From Nocardia fluminea (GTDB lineage: Bacteria; Actinomycetota; Actinomycetes; Mycobacteriales; Mycobacteriaceae): 64,000 nucleotides of DNA. Location: the NCBI RefSeq assembly GCF_002846365.1, contig NZ_PJMW01000002.1, positions 4,836,001 to 4,900,000 of the forward strand, read 5' to 3'. The position numbers and the translations under genes are program-made. The notes under the pieces are model-generated. The model was not told where the DNA came from. It made no database searches and worked only from the letters and a program-made list of their open reading frames with translations. Positions 16,738-26,544 of this stretch are shown piece after piece. The number at the start of each line of letters is the position of its first letter. Position 1 is the first letter of the stretch.

Positions 16738-19700
16738 CGGGCACCGTATCGGCGCCGACCGCCTTCGACGCCACCGGACCGTTGCCGCAGGGCACCACCG
16801 TGCTCGAGGCCAGCGCGGGCACCGGCAAAACGCACGCGATCGTCGGGCTGGCAGTGCGCTATGTCGCCGAGGCGGGCATCGCGATCACCGAATTGCTCCT
16901 CGTCACCTTCAGCCGCGCCGCCACCCAGGAACTGCGCGAACGCACCAGGGATCGTTTCGTCACGGTGGCGACCGCCCTCGCGGAGCCCGAGACCGCACGC
17001 CACCATCAGGACGAACTCGTCGCCGCGATGGCCGACGCCGACCCCGCGACCGTGCGCTTGCGCAGGCACCGATTGCTCGCCGCCCTGGCCGATTTCGACG
17101 CGGGCACCATCGCCACCACCCACTCGTTCTGCCAGCGGATGCTCGACGAACTCGGTCTGGCCGGTGAGCACGATCCCGGCGCCCGGCTGGTCGAATCGGT
17201 GGACGAACTCGTCGGTACCGTCGCCGACGATCTGTATCTGGCCCGCTACGCCCGCGACCCGGCCCCGTTCACCTTGCGTGATGCCCACACCCTCGCGCTG
17301 GCCGCGGTCCACGACCGCCATGCCGACCTGGCCCCACGGACCGACGGGGCGGCGGGCGAGCGCGTGGCCTTCGCGACCGCCGTGCGCGCCGAGACCGAAC
17401 GCCGCAAACGCCGTGCGGGACTGCGTGATTTCGACGATCTGCTGGTGCTGCTGCACGAGGTGCTGGCCGACGCCGAACACGGACCACGCGCCCGCGCGCG
17501 GATCCGGCAGCGCTACCGGGTCGCGCTCGTCGACGAGTTCCAGGACACCGATCCGCTGCAGTGGGACATCCTGCGCCTGGCCTTCCACCAGCACGCCACC
17601 CTCGTCCTGGTCGGCGACCCGAAGCAGGCCATCTACGCCTTCCGCGGCGCCGAAGTGCTCAGTTACCTCGACGCCGTGGCACTGGCCGATCGACGCAGCG
17701 AGCTCACCCGCAACTGGCGCAGCGACGCCGGGCTGCTGCGCGCCATCGACCACCTCTGTGGCGGTGCGGAACTGGGTCACCCCGAGATCAGCGTGTACCC
17801 GGTCACGCCGACCCGGCCCGCGACCCGCCTGCACGGTGCGCCGGACGCGATCAGTCCGTTGCGACTGCGGGTGCTGCCCCGGACCGGGGCGGGCCCGCGG
17901 AACCGGTCGGGGTTCCCGTCGGTGGGCAGGCAGCGGGCCAAGGTCGCCGGCGATCTGGCCGCCGATATCGTCACCCTGCTCGAATCCGGCACCACCATCG
18001 ACGCCAAACCCCTCCGCGGCGGGGATCACGCGCTCAGCGAGGTCGGTGACGGCCGGGTGCGCAGGCCGATCGGGCCCGGTGACATCGCCGTACTGGTGCG
18101 CACCCGTTCCCAGATCGATGTGGTGCGTGCCGCGCTGGACCGGGTCGGGGTCGCCTCCGTCCTGGCCGGCGGCACCAGCGTCTTCGCCACCGTCGCCGCG
18201 ACCGATTGGCTGTGGGTGTTGCGGGCCTTGGAGCAACCACACCGCGGCGACCGGGTGCGTCTGGCCGCGTGCACGCCGATCCTCGGGGTGACCGCCGCCG
18301 AGATCGACTCGGGCGGTGCGGATCTCGTCGGCCGGATCTCCACCCAGTTGCGCGACGCCGCGCGCTTGTTCGCGCGCGCCGGATTCGCCGCCGTGTTCGA
18401 CAAGCTCGCCACCGAGACCGACCTCGCGCCTCGCCTGCTGGCGGTGGACAACGGTGAACGCGAACTGACCGACCTGCGCCACATCGCGCAACTGCTCGAC
18501 GAGGTGGCGCTGGCCGAAGGCCTCGGGCTCACCGCGCTCACCCGCTGGCTCGCCGATCGTGTGCGCGAACCGGAAGCCGGTAGCGTCAGCGGTCGCAGTC
18601 GCCGGCTCGACCGCGACGCGGCGGCCGTGCAGATCGCCACCGTGCACGCCAGCAAAGGCCTCGAATTCCCGATCGTGTATCTCCCTTTCACCTGGGACAG
18701 CGCCAAGAATCCGTATCCGGCGACGCTGCTGTTCCACGACGACAACGGCACCAGGGTTCTCGATATCGGCGGCAAGGAGGCGCCCGGTTACGGTGAGCGT
18801 CAGTTGCGGTGTGAGGCCGAGGAATCGGGGGAGGAACTGCGACTGTTGTATGTGGCGCTGACCCGCGCGATGTGCCAGGTCGTCGCGTGGTGGGCACCCG
18901 CGGTGACCACCGGCGCCGCCCCGCTGCACCGGATGATGCTGGGCAGGCGGCCGGGCTCGGCCCAGGTACCGCGCCGGGCCGAGATTCCCGCCGACGCCGC
19001 CGCGGCGCAACGGATCTCCGAGTGGGCGGCTTCCGCCGCCGACGTGATCTCGGTGACGGTCGTCGACCGTCCCGAGGACGTGGCGCCGCGACGGGTGCGC
19101 ACCGAGCTACCGACCGGTGAGCTGGCGGCCGCGGGGTTCACCCGCGCGCTCGACCAGCACTGGCGGCGCACCTCGTATTCGGCGCTCACCGCGGGATCCC
19201 ACGATGCCCCGGGCGTGGCGGACGAGGAACCCGAGGACGGTCCCGGCCCCGACGACGAGCCGACCGAGGCACCGATCGACGCATTGACCGGCAGCACGGC
19301 TGCCCCGTCGCTGATGAACGAGCTGCCCTATGGCGCCGAGTTCGGCACGCTGGTCCACGGCGTGCTCGAAACGGTCGACACCTCGGTGCCCGATCTCGCC
19401 GCCGAGGTCCGTCAGCGCTGCGTCGAGGCGGTCGAGCACACGATGGCCGAGCTCGATGTCGACCTGCTCGCGACAGCGCTGCTCGAGGTGCTGCGTACCC
19501 CGGCCGATTTCGGGTCCCTGGCCGCTGTCGCGACCCGTGACCGGCTCAACGAACTGGAATTCGAGCTGCCGCTCGGCGGTGGCGATTCGCCCGGACCGCG
19601 CTGGGCAGGGATGCACGCCATCGCCGCGTTGCTGCGCGCACACCTGCCCGCCGACGACGACCTCGCCGGGTACGCCGATCACGTTGCCGCACTGCCGGAT

Positions 19701-20096
19701 ACGGTGCTGCGCGGCTACCTCACCGGCAGCATCGACGCGGTGCTGCGCGTGCCCGACGCGACGGGCGAGCTGCGCTATCTCATCGTCGACTACAAGACCA
19801 ACCGGCTCGGCACCGGCGACCTCACCGTCGAGCACTACCGCCGCGACCACATGGTCGCGGAGATGATCCGCTCGCACTACCCGCTCCAAGCGCTGCTGTA
19901 CGCCGTGGCGCTGCACCGGTATCTGCGCTGGCGGCTGCCCGGCTACGACCCGGCTCGCCACCTCGGCGGCGCCAGGTATCTGTTCGTGCGCGGCATGATC
20001 GGCGCGGCGACCCCACCGGGACACGGCGTGTTCGATTGGCACCCGTCCGCGGAACTCGTTGTGGCACTGTCGGACCTACTCGCGGGGCGATCATGA
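16734..20096 (+). CDS. recB: exodeoxyribonuclease V subunit beta (RecB), helicase-nuclease
   Basis: A 1120-residue SF1A helicase with a C-terminal nuclease. Walker A ASAGTGKT is at residues 26-33, motif II DEFQDTDPLQWD near 265, GDPKQAIYAFRGAE near 293, motif V IATVHASKGLEFPIVYLP near 635 and motif VI LLYVALTRAM near 705. The RecB nuclease domain ends the protein, with IDAVLRV and the catalytic VDYKTNRLG (Asp near 1019, Lys two residues later). It is the 3'-5' motor and only nuclease of the complex. The GTG start at 16734 gives a four-base overlap with recC, and recD overlaps it by four bases, so subunit synthesis is coupled. Confidence 0.96.
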   Translation: MTGTVSAPTAFDATGPLPQGTTVLEASAGTGKTHAIVGLAVRYVAEAGIAITELLLVTFSRAATQELRERTRDRFVTVATALAEPETARHHQDELVAAMADADPATVRLRRHRLLAALADFDAGTIATTHSFCQRMLDELGLAGEHDPGARLVESVDELVGTVADDLYLARYARDPAPFTLRDAHTLALAAVHDRHADLAPRTDGAAGERVAFATAVRAETERRKRRAGLRDFDDLLVLLHEVLADAEHGPRARARIRQRYRVALVDEFQDTDPLQWDILRLAFHQHATLVLVGDPKQAIYAFRGAEVLSYLDAVALADRRSELTRNWRSDAGLLRAIDHLCGGAELGHPEISVYPVTPTRPATRLHGAPDAISPLRLRVLPRTGAGPRNRSGFPSVGRQRAKVAGDLAADIVTLLESGTTIDAKPLRGGDHALSEVGDGRVRRPIGPGDIAVLVRTRSQIDVVRAALDRVGVASVLAGGTSVFATVAATDWLWVLRALEQPHRGDRVRLAACTPILGVTAAEIDSGGADLVGRISTQLRDAARLFARAGFAAVFDKLATETDLAPRLLAVDNGERELTDLRHIAQLLDEVALAEGLGLTALTRWLADRVREPEAGSVSGRSRRLDRDAAAVQIATVHASKGLEFPIVYLPFTWDSAKNPYPATLLFHDDNGTRVLDIGGKEAPGYGERQLRCEAEESGEELRLLYVALTRAMCQVVAWWAPAVTTGAAPLHRMMLGRRPGSAQVPRRAEIPADAAAAQRISEWAASAADVISVTVVDRPEDVAPRRVRTELPTGELAAAGFTRALDQHWRRTSYSALTAGSHDAPGVADEEPEDGPGPDDEPTEAPIDALTGSTAAPSLMNELPYGAEFGTLVHGVLETVDTSVPDLAAEVRQRCVEAVEHTMAELDVDLLATALLEVLRTPADFGSLAAVATRDRLNELEFELPLGGGDSPGPRWAGMHAIAALLRAHLPADDDLAGYADHVAALPDTVLRGYLTGSIDAVLRVPDATGELRYLIVDYKTNRLGTGDLTVEHYRRDHMVAEMIRSHYPLQALLYAVALHRYLRWRLPGYDPARHLGGARYLFVRGMIGAATPPGHGVFDWHPSAELVVALSDLLAGRS

Positions 20097-21997
20097 CGTC
20101 GATCCAGGTGGCGCAGCGGGGGACCGGACTGCTGCGGGTGTTCAACGAAGCCGGGGTGCTGTCCGCGGCCGACGTGCACGTGGCGGTCCGGCTGGGCCGC
20201 TTGGGGCGTGAGGACAGCGAGGACGTGCTGTTCGCGGCGGCGCTGGCCGTGCGCGCGGTGCGGTCGGGTTCGGTGTGTCTCGAGCTCGCCAGGATGCGCG
20301 AGATCGGCATCGACGCCGACGAAACCCGCGACGGCGCCACGGGCATCGATCCCGCGACTTTGCCGTGGCCGGACACCGATCGGGTACTCACGGCCCTGCG
20401 TCGTAGCCCGCTCATCCGCGGTGGGCAGTCCGGTCCGCTGCGACCGTTGCGGATGGTCGAAGCCGACGCCGACGGTGGCGCGCTGCTCTACCTCGACCGG
20501 TACTACCAGCAGGAACAGACGCTGCGGCGTGTGCTCACCGAACGCAGCACCGACCACCCCGTCGTGGAGACCGAACTCGTGCGCGCACAACTGGATCGGC
20601 TCTTCGCCGACCCGCTCGGTGACGGCCCCGACCGGCAGCGCCTGGCCGCCGCCCTCGCCGCGACCCACTGGACCACCGTCGTCGCCGGTGGTCCCGGCAC
20701 CGGCAAGACCCACACCATCGCCCGCATCCTGGCCCTGCTCACCGCCCACCGGGCCGCGTCGCCGAAGTTGCCCGCCTTGCGGATCGCGCTCGCCGCTCCC
20801 ACCGGTAAGGCGGCGGCCCGCCTGCAGGAAGCGGTGCGCGAGCAAGCCGCCGTCCTCGGCCTGCCCGAACTCACCGCCTCGACCCTGCATCGTCTGCTGG
20901 GCTGGCAACGCGGCCGCACCACCCGATTCCGCCACCACGAGCACAACCGTCTGCCCTACGACGTCGTCGTGGTCGACGAGACGTCCATGGTGTCGCTGAC
21001 GATGATGAGCCATCTCTTCTCCGCTCTGCGCCCCGACACCCGCCTGGTCCTCGTCGGTGACCCCGACCAGCTCGCCTCCGTCGACGCGGGCGCCGTTCTG
21101 GCCGACCTCGTGGCCGGGCCGGTGAGTGCCGCGCCCAATCCTGCGTTGGGCAAGGTGCTCGGCCTCGATGCCGGCGGCCCTGTGCTCGGCGGCGCGCAAC
21201 ATTCGCTCACGGCGCTCGAGCAGCGGCGATTGCAGGGCGGGATCGTCCGGTTGACCAGGGGAAGGCGATTCGGCGGCCACATCGCCGACCTGGCGGTCGC
21301 CGTTCGCGCCGGTGACGCCGATGCGGCGCTGGCCATTCTGCGTGCGGGCGGCGACGACGTGTCGCTGTGCGGCCCCGACGATGTCCGCGCCGTGCGGGCG
21401 GACGTGACGACCGCTGCCCTCGCCGTCACCGCCGCCGCCGAGTCCGGTGACGCGATCGGCGCGCTGACCGCGCTCGAGTCACACCGCCTGCTCTGTGCCC
21501 ACCGGCAGGGCCCCTTCGGCGTGGAGCGCTGGGACCGCATGGCAGCCGAATGGGCCGCCGCCGGGGGCGCGGGACCCGAAGGGCCGCAGTCGGTCTGGTA
21601 CCCCGGCCAGCCGCTGCTGGTCACCGCCAACGATCACGAGGCCCGCATCTACAACGGTGACACCGGCGTCATCATCCGCCGCCCCGACGGTTCACTGCGC
21701 GCCGCCCTCCAGCGCGGCAGCGAGCCCTATCTGGTCCACCCCACCCAGTTCCCGGCTGTCGTCACGGTTTTCGCCATGACCATCCACCGCAGCCAGGGCA
21801 GTCAGTACGACACCGTGTCGGTCGTCCTGCCCGAGCCCGAGTCCACCCTGCTCACCAGGGAACTGCTCTACACGGCCATCACCAGGGCGCGCTCGCACGT
21901 CCGCGTCATCGGCACCGAGGACTCCGTCCGCGCCGCGATCGGCCGCCGCGTCCTGCGGGCCAGCGGCCTGTCCCGCACTGTCGCGCCGCCGGCGTAG
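20093..21997 (+). CDS. recD: exodeoxyribonuclease V subunit alpha (RecD)
   Basis: A 634-residue SF1B helicase. Walker A GGPGTGKTHTIARIL lies near residues 200-207 after the N-terminal RecB-binding domain; other motifs are APTGKAAARLQEAV, VVVDETSMVSLTMM (motif II), LVLVGDPDQLASVDAG (motif III), TIHRSQGSQYDTV (motif V) and LLYTAITRARSHV (motif VI). RecD is the 5'-3' motor of the complex. The ATG at 20093 overlaps the recB stop by four bases. Its stop lies 49 bases before the convergent DUF4173-type gene. Confidence 0.95.
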   Translation: MTSIQVAQRGTGLLRVFNEAGVLSAADVHVAVRLGRLGREDSEDVLFAAALAVRAVRSGSVCLELARMREIGIDADETRDGATGIDPATLPWPDTDRVLTALRRSPLIRGGQSGPLRPLRMVEADADGGALLYLDRYYQQEQTLRRVLTERSTDHPVVETELVRAQLDRLFADPLGDGPDRQRLAAALAATHWTTVVAGGPGTGKTHTIARILALLTAHRAASPKLPALRIALAAPTGKAAARLQEAVREQAAVLGLPELTASTLHRLLGWQRGRTTRFRHHEHNRLPYDVVVVDETSMVSLTMMSHLFSALRPDTRLVLVGDPDQLASVDAGAVLADLVAGPVSAAPNPALGKVLGLDAGGPVLGGAQHSLTALEQRRLQGGIVRLTRGRRFGGHIADLAVAVRAGDADAALAILRAGGDDVSLCGPDDVRAVRADVTTAALAVTAAAESGDAIGALTALESHRLLCAHRQGPFGVERWDRMAAEWAAAGGAGPEGPQSVWYPGQPLLVTANDHEARIYNGDTGVIIRRPDGSLRAALQRGSEPYLVHPTQFPAVVTVFAMTIHRSQGSQYDTVSVVLPEPESTLLTRELLYTAITRARSHVRVIGTEDSVRAAIGRRVLRASGLSRTVAPPA

Positions 21998-22046
21998 CGC
22001 GTGGTGCGCCGCGGTCACCCGGACCGGGCGACCGCGGCCGCGCCGG

Positions 22047-24653
22047 TCAGCGAGCTGAGCTGCGTGAGAAGTTCCATGACCACCAGTGGTCGTCCTCGAG
22101 GTCGTAGCGGATGGACATTTCGATCGGTGCCCGCAGGTGCGCGGGCAGCGGGTCGAGGGCGGTCAGGATGTCGGGGGACAGACCGCTCAGGTAGTCCGCG
22201 TCCAGGCGGCCGCTGGTCTGCCAGCGGTCGATATTGCGTTCGGCGACAAGATGTTCCGGGTTGAGCAGGGCCAAGGCGATGAGCGTGCCCAGCGCGGTGC
22301 CGATCGCCGCGCGCGAGACCCAGCCCCAGCGCAGCCGCGCGATGGCGACCAGCACGAGGACATAGACCAGACCGACCCAGAGTTCGCAGGTGGTTACCAG
22401 CAGCCGCAGTACGGTGAACCCGTAGGCCTGCTGGTAGGTCCACATCCGGCCCAGCGCCGAGCACACGATGACCAGCGCCAGTACGCTCACCGCGCTCAGC
22501 AGGACGCGCAGCGAACGGCGGTCGGCGGCGGTGTCCTGTACCGACCAGCGCAGTACCGAGAGGATCACGGCCAGCGTCAGAACGCTCACCGCCGACAACT
22601 GCCAGAACCCGCTGCGCGCGTATTCGGCGTAGGTCAGGCCCGCGGTGCGCTGCACGTAGTCGTCGCCACCGAACAGCGCGACGAACTGCGCGCCGACGAA
22701 CACGGCGAACAGCACGGTCAGCGCACCGACCGGCAACATCCACTCACTGCGCGACCACAGTCGTCGCGGCCGAGCCGAATCCGAAGCTCGCGGCGGTGGC
22801 CCGGCCAGCAGGTACAGCGACCCCAGCACCCCTGTCGTGACAACCGCGAACAGGAAGATCCACTGCCACGTCGCCGGGCCGTCCACGGTCGGAACGAGTC
22901 CGTTCAGCAGCTTCGCGAAGGTCGCGTCCGCCCCACCCAGCAGCGGCACGAACACCACCAGCAACGCCGCCGTCGCCGCCACCGAGACCCCGTACCTGCG
23001 CACACTCGAGGTCCCCACCGACCGCGACTCCCGCAACCCCGAGAACGCCCACGGCACCGCACCGAACGAGGCCAAGGGCACCGCGAACATGTCGTGCGCG
23101 ATACCGCGCACACTCCGCCGTCCCATCACCGCCAGCGACCCGGCGACACAGGCCGCGAGCACACACAGCACGAACAGCCATTCCGCCGCCCGCACCGCTC
23201 CCACCCCGAGCAACAGCAACGCCGCTGCCGCCCACCAGATCCGATCAGTCAGCGAAACCGTCTGGGAAGCAGCCGCTTTCGGCGATGCTTCGCGGGTGGC
23301 TGCGGCTGGGCCGGTTCCTGCCCCCGGCGGTGTCTTCTTCGGCGCTGTCGAATCCGAGGTGCGGATCGGATGGCCCGTAGCCGCAGCGTCGGTGAGCGCT
23401 CCTGCCGTGTGCGAAGAGTCGGCGGCATCAGCGACGGCAGGTGCCGTCGCGGCTACCGCGCCGCTGTCGACCGCAACCGAATCACTGGACTTCGCGGCAC
23501 TTCTCACGGACTTCGCAGCGTTGTCGGCGGCAGTCGGCACCGGCGTGGTTGCAGGTGTGGGCGGTGTGGTTGCAGGTGTGGGCGGTGTTGCCGCGGGCGT
23601 GGGCAGTGTGGCCGCAGGCGTGGGCAGTGTTGCCGCGTTGTCGGCCGCAGTCGGCACCGGTGTGGCCGCAGCTGTGGGCGGTGTGGTTGCGGGCGTGGGC
23701 GGTGTGGCCGCGGGCGTGGGCAGTGTTGCCGCAGGCGTGGGCGGTTTCGCAGCGTGGTCGGCGTTGTCGGCCGCAGTCGGCATCGGTGTGGTCGCAGGTG
23801 TGGGCGGTGTCGGCGCGGGCGTGGGCGGTGTGGCCGCGGGCGTGGGCGGTGTGGCCGCGGGCGTGGGCGGTGTGGCCGCGGGCGTGGGCGGTGTGGCCGC
23901 GGGCGTGGGCGGTGTGGCCGCAGGAATGGGCGCCGTGGCCGCGGGCCTGGAATCGGGGGAAGGGTCCGCTGACGTAGCGCGGGAACGGGCCCGGTAGTCG
24001 ACGACGCACAGGGCTGCGGTGACGGCGGCACCCGTGATCAGCCAGCCGATGCCGGGACGGTCGAGCGGGATCACCGTGGCGCCGACGACGCCGGCCAGCG
24101 AGGCGGCGGGAAGAACACCAGGTGGACGGGCTACGCGCTGCCAGCGTGGCGGAACGGGCGGTAGGGGAGGCGGCATCGTCAGTAGCGAAGGGGAGTGCGC
24201 GGAGGGCGCCGAACCCGCCGCCGAAGCGCTCGCCCACGCCGTGGCCTGCTCGCCCGTGGTGCCCGGCTGTACAGTGCCGCGCTCCCGGCTCGCGGCGAGC
24301 AAGGCCCCGAACGGTACCGAGCCATCGGGGTTCGGCGTGGTGTCCGGGTGGTCGCCCACCGCCGGTGTCCTGGTGAGCACGGCCGTCGACTGGGTACCGG
24401 AGCCCGTACTGTCGACTACCTGCGGATCGCGCGCGACGCCAGCGGAGTCGGCCGTGGCCGAGATGCTCGCTGAGCTGCCGGCGGATCGCTTGCTGCCGTC
24501 GTCCGTCACCGGAGTGCCCGCGAGGTCGCCGACTTCGGGCGCATCGGTCGCGGTGGCCGCTCCGGGCTGATCGGCACCGGGTGCGGCGGTGTCGAGGCTC
24601 TCGGCAGTGCCCTGTTCGGGCGTCGGTACCTCGGGTATCGACTTGTCGGACAT
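22047..24653 (-). CDS. DUF4173-type membrane protein with Pro/Thr-rich repeat region
   Basis: An 868-residue protein in two parts. The N-terminal half is low-complexity, with a TPPTPAA-type repeat tract; it also holds a short hydrophobic pair (PGVLPAASLAGVVGATVIPL, IGWLITGAAVTAALCVVDY). The C-terminal half is a polytopic membrane domain like DUF4153/DUF4173 proteins, with PLLGGADATFAKLLNGLVPTV as a marker and about ten helices. Function is unknown. A strong AGGAGGGG ribosome site precedes the ATG at 24653. It follows the response-regulator/histidine-kinase pair by 72 bases on the same strand, so it may be a target or accessory of that system. Confidence 0.7.
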   Translation of the reverse strand: MSDKSIPEVPTPEQGTAESLDTAAPGADQPGAATATDAPEVGDLAGTPVTDDGSKRSAGSSASISATADSAGVARDPQVVDSTGSGTQSTAVLTRTPAVGDHPDTTPNPDGSVPFGALLAASRERGTVQPGTTGEQATAWASASAAGSAPSAHSPSLLTMPPPLPPVPPRWQRVARPPGVLPAASLAGVVGATVIPLDRPGIGWLITGAAVTAALCVVDYRARSRATSADPSPDSRPAATAPIPAATPPTPAATPPTPAATPPTPAATPPTPAATPPTPAPTPPTPATTPMPTAADNADHAAKPPTPAATLPTPAATPPTPATTPPTAAATPVPTAADNAATLPTPAATLPTPAATPPTPATTPPTPATTPVPTAADNAAKSVRSAAKSSDSVAVDSGAVAATAPAVADAADSSHTAGALTDAAATGHPIRTSDSTAPKKTPPGAGTGPAAATREASPKAAASQTVSLTDRIWWAAAALLLLGVGAVRAAEWLFVLCVLAACVAGSLAVMGRRSVRGIAHDMFAVPLASFGAVPWAFSGLRESRSVGTSSVRRYGVSVAATAALLVVFVPLLGGADATFAKLLNGLVPTVDGPATWQWIFLFAVVTTGVLGSLYLLAGPPPRASDSARPRRLWSRSEWMLPVGALTVLFAVFVGAQFVALFGGDDYVQRTAGLTYAEYARSGFWQLSAVSVLTLAVILSVLRWSVQDTAADRRSLRVLLSAVSVLALVIVCSALGRMWTYQQAYGFTVLRLLVTTCELWVGLVYVLVLVAIARLRWGWVSRAAIGTALGTLIALALLNPEHLVAERNIDRWQTSGRLDADYLSGLSPDILTALDPLPAHLRAPIEMSIRYDLEDDHWWSWNFSRSSAR
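23521..23945. repeat. 21-base minisatellite with higher-order units inside the DUF4173-type gene
   Basis: The plus strand shows the unit CGGTGTGGCCGCGGGCGTGGG (seven codons, TPPTPAA on the minus strand) repeated about 15 times with small variations. A divergent spacer beginning TTGTCGGCCGCAGTCGGCAC (VPTAADNAA in the protein) starts at 23521, 23638 and 23764, so three super-units of 117 and 126 bases can be seen. All periods are multiples of three, preserving the frame. Confidence 0.9.
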
Positions 24654-24725
24654 GGGTTCCCCTCCTGAGGGTGTGCGGGTTCGCCCCCGGCACCAGGGGG
24701 CCGGGAGAGTTGAGTCGGTTGTCGG

Positions 24726-25763
24726 TCAGTCCGTGGGAAGGACGACGCGGATGCGGGAGCCGGGGCCGGCCACCGCGATGGTGCCGCCGTGCAGGTCGAT
24801 CACCCAGCGGGCGATGGCGAGGCCGAGACCGGTGCCGCCGCCGTCGGTACGCCCGCCACGGGTGAAACGGTCGAAGACGGTGGCGCGCTCGGCTTCCGGG
24901 ATGCCGGGGCCGTCGTCCTGGATCTCGAGCACGGTCCCCGCGGGGCTGGTCGACGCCGAGACACGGACCTCACCACCGGAGGGACCGTGTCTGGCGGCGT
25001 TGTCGAGCAGATTGAACAGCACCTGGTGCAGGCGGGCCCGGTCGGCGAACACAGTCGCGCCATCGGGTTCGATCGAGGTGGTGAACCGGACACCGCGACC
25101 CAGGGCGGCGGTCATCACCTCGGCTTCGGCGATCACGTCGGTCAACAGTGGTGCCAGCGGCAGGTTCTCGCGATCCAGCGTGAACGCGCCCGCTTCGATG
25201 CTGGACAGGTCGAGCAGTTCCGACACGAGCAGCCCGAGACGTTCGGTCTGGGCCAGCGCGGTGCGCAGCGTCGCCGGGTCGGGATCGCTCACCCCGTCGA
25301 CCAGGTTCTCCAGCACCGCGTGCAGCGCGGTCACCGGCGTGCGCAGCTCATGGGACACATTGGCGATCAGGTCGCGCCGTTGCCGGTCGGCGGCGGCCAG
25401 ATCGGCGGCCATCTGGTTGAAGGCGGTCGCGAGCTGACCCACTTCGTCGTGCGAGGATGCCCGCACGCGAAAGCTGTAGTCGCCCTGGGCCATGCGCCGC
25501 GCCGCCGCCGTCATCTCGCGCAGTGGCCGGGTGATGCCGTGCGCGAGGAACTGGGAGGTGAGCAGCGCGATCCCGATCGCGGCCACCGTGGTGCGCGGCG
25601 GCAGCCAGCCGATCTTCAGCCGGAAATACCCGAACGCGACACCGCCCGAGCACAACATCAACACGGCCAGCTTGAGCTTGATCGACCGCAGCCGGTCCAG
25701 CGGGCGCGGCAGCACATCGGCGATCCGGTCCATCAGCGCCGCGGCGCGGTCCGGGGCCGTCAT
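24726..25763 (-). CDS. sensor histidine kinase (HAMP-HisKA-HATPase)
   Basis: A 345-residue kinase. An N-terminal hydrophobic pair (LAVLMLCSGGVAFGYF and TTVAAIGIALLTSQFLA) is followed by a HAMP linker (ITRPLREMTAAARRMAQGDY). The H box SHELRTP carries the phospho-accepting His near residue 143, the N box is HQVLFNLLDNAARHG near 245, and G boxes are DDGPGIP and GGGTGLGLAI. There is almost no extracellular loop, so it senses the membrane or an intramembrane partner rather than a soluble ligand. The start ATG overlaps the regulator stop by four bases. Confidence 0.9.
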   Translation of the reverse strand: MTAPDRAAALMDRIADVLPRPLDRLRSIKLKLAVLMLCSGGVAFGYFRLKIGWLPPRTTVAAIGIALLTSQFLAHGITRPLREMTAAARRMAQGDYSFRVRASSHDEVGQLATAFNQMAADLAAADRQRRDLIANVSHELRTPVTALHAVLENLVDGVSDPDPATLRTALAQTERLGLLVSELLDLSSIEAGAFTLDRENLPLAPLLTDVIAEAEVMTAALGRGVRFTTSIEPDGATVFADRARLHQVLFNLLDNAARHGPSGGEVRVSASTSPAGTVLEIQDDGPGIPEAERATVFDRFTRGGRTDGGGTGLGLAIARWVIDLHGGTIAVAGPGSRIRVVLPTD

Positions 25764-26461
25764 CGCGCGTCCAGGGCGTACCCGACACCGTGCACGGTGC
25801 GGATGAGATCGGCACCGAGCTTGCGCCGCAACGCTTTCACATGCGAGTCCACCGCGCGCGTGCCCGCCGCGTCGGACCAGTCCCAGATGTCCTCGAGCAG
25901 CCGTTCCCTGGCCAGTACCGCCCTCGGGCGTTGCGCGAGCCGGGTCAACAGGTCGAATTCCAGGGGAGTCAGCCGTGCTTCGGTGTCACCGCGCCACACC
26001 CGCCGCTCCGCGAGATCTATCCGCAGATCGCCGACGACGATGCTGGTGTCGCCGCGCTCGGCGGCCCGATCCACCCGCCGCAACAGGGCGTGCACCCGGG
26101 CGGCGAGCACCCGCATCGAGAACGGCTTGGTGAGATAGTCGTCGGCGCCGACGCCGAGCCCGATGAGCTGGTCGGTCTCGTCGGTGCGCGCGGTGAGCAT
26201 GAGCACGGGGACGTGGCGCTCGGCCTGGATCCGGCGGCACACCTCCAGCCCGTCGAACCCCGGCAACATCACGTCGAGAACCACCAGATCGGGTTCCCCC
26301 GCGAGGGCTGCCGCCACCGCGGCGGGCCCGTCGTGCGCCAGGTCGACGGTGAACCCTTCGGCCCGCAACCGCGCGGCCACGGACTCGGCGATCGTCACCT
26401 CGTCATCGACCACCAGGATCCGGCGTGCCGCCGGTCCTGTCCCGCCCCCACTGTTGTCCAT
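25760..26461 (-). CDS. OmpR/PhoB-family response regulator
   Basis: A 233-residue regulator. The receiver domain has the acidic pair VVDDE, phospho-acceptor Asp in LVVLDVMLPG near residue 61, Thr in MLTAR and Lys in DYLTKPFS. The C-terminal winged helix ends TVHGVGYALDAR, with RAVDSHVKALRRKLG as recognition helix. It is transcribed with, and overlaps, the kinase gene downstream; the membrane-protein gene follows. Signal and regulon are unknown. Confidence 0.93.
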   Translation of the reverse strand: MDNSGGGTGPAARRILVVDDEVTIAESVAARLRAEGFTVDLAHDGPAAVAAALAGEPDLVVLDVMLPGFDGLEVCRRIQAERHVPVLMLTARTDETDQLIGLGVGADDYLTKPFSMRVLAARVHALLRRVDRAAERGDTSIVVGDLRIDLAERRVWRGDTEARLTPLEFDLLTRLAQRPRAVLARERLLEDIWDWSDAAGTRAVDSHVKALRRKLGADLIRTVHGVGYALDAR

Positions 26462-26544
26462 GGTGCGACCCTAGCGAGCGGGTGTGGAGGGTTGCGTCGC
26501 CATTTGTGGAGATTCTGTGTGGAGGCGCGCACGGCGCGCTCTCG

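Noticed and set aside
23521..23945. Possible CRISPR array
   Set aside because: Units are 21 bases and contiguous with no unique spacers, all in frame with a protein repeat; it is a coding minisatellite.
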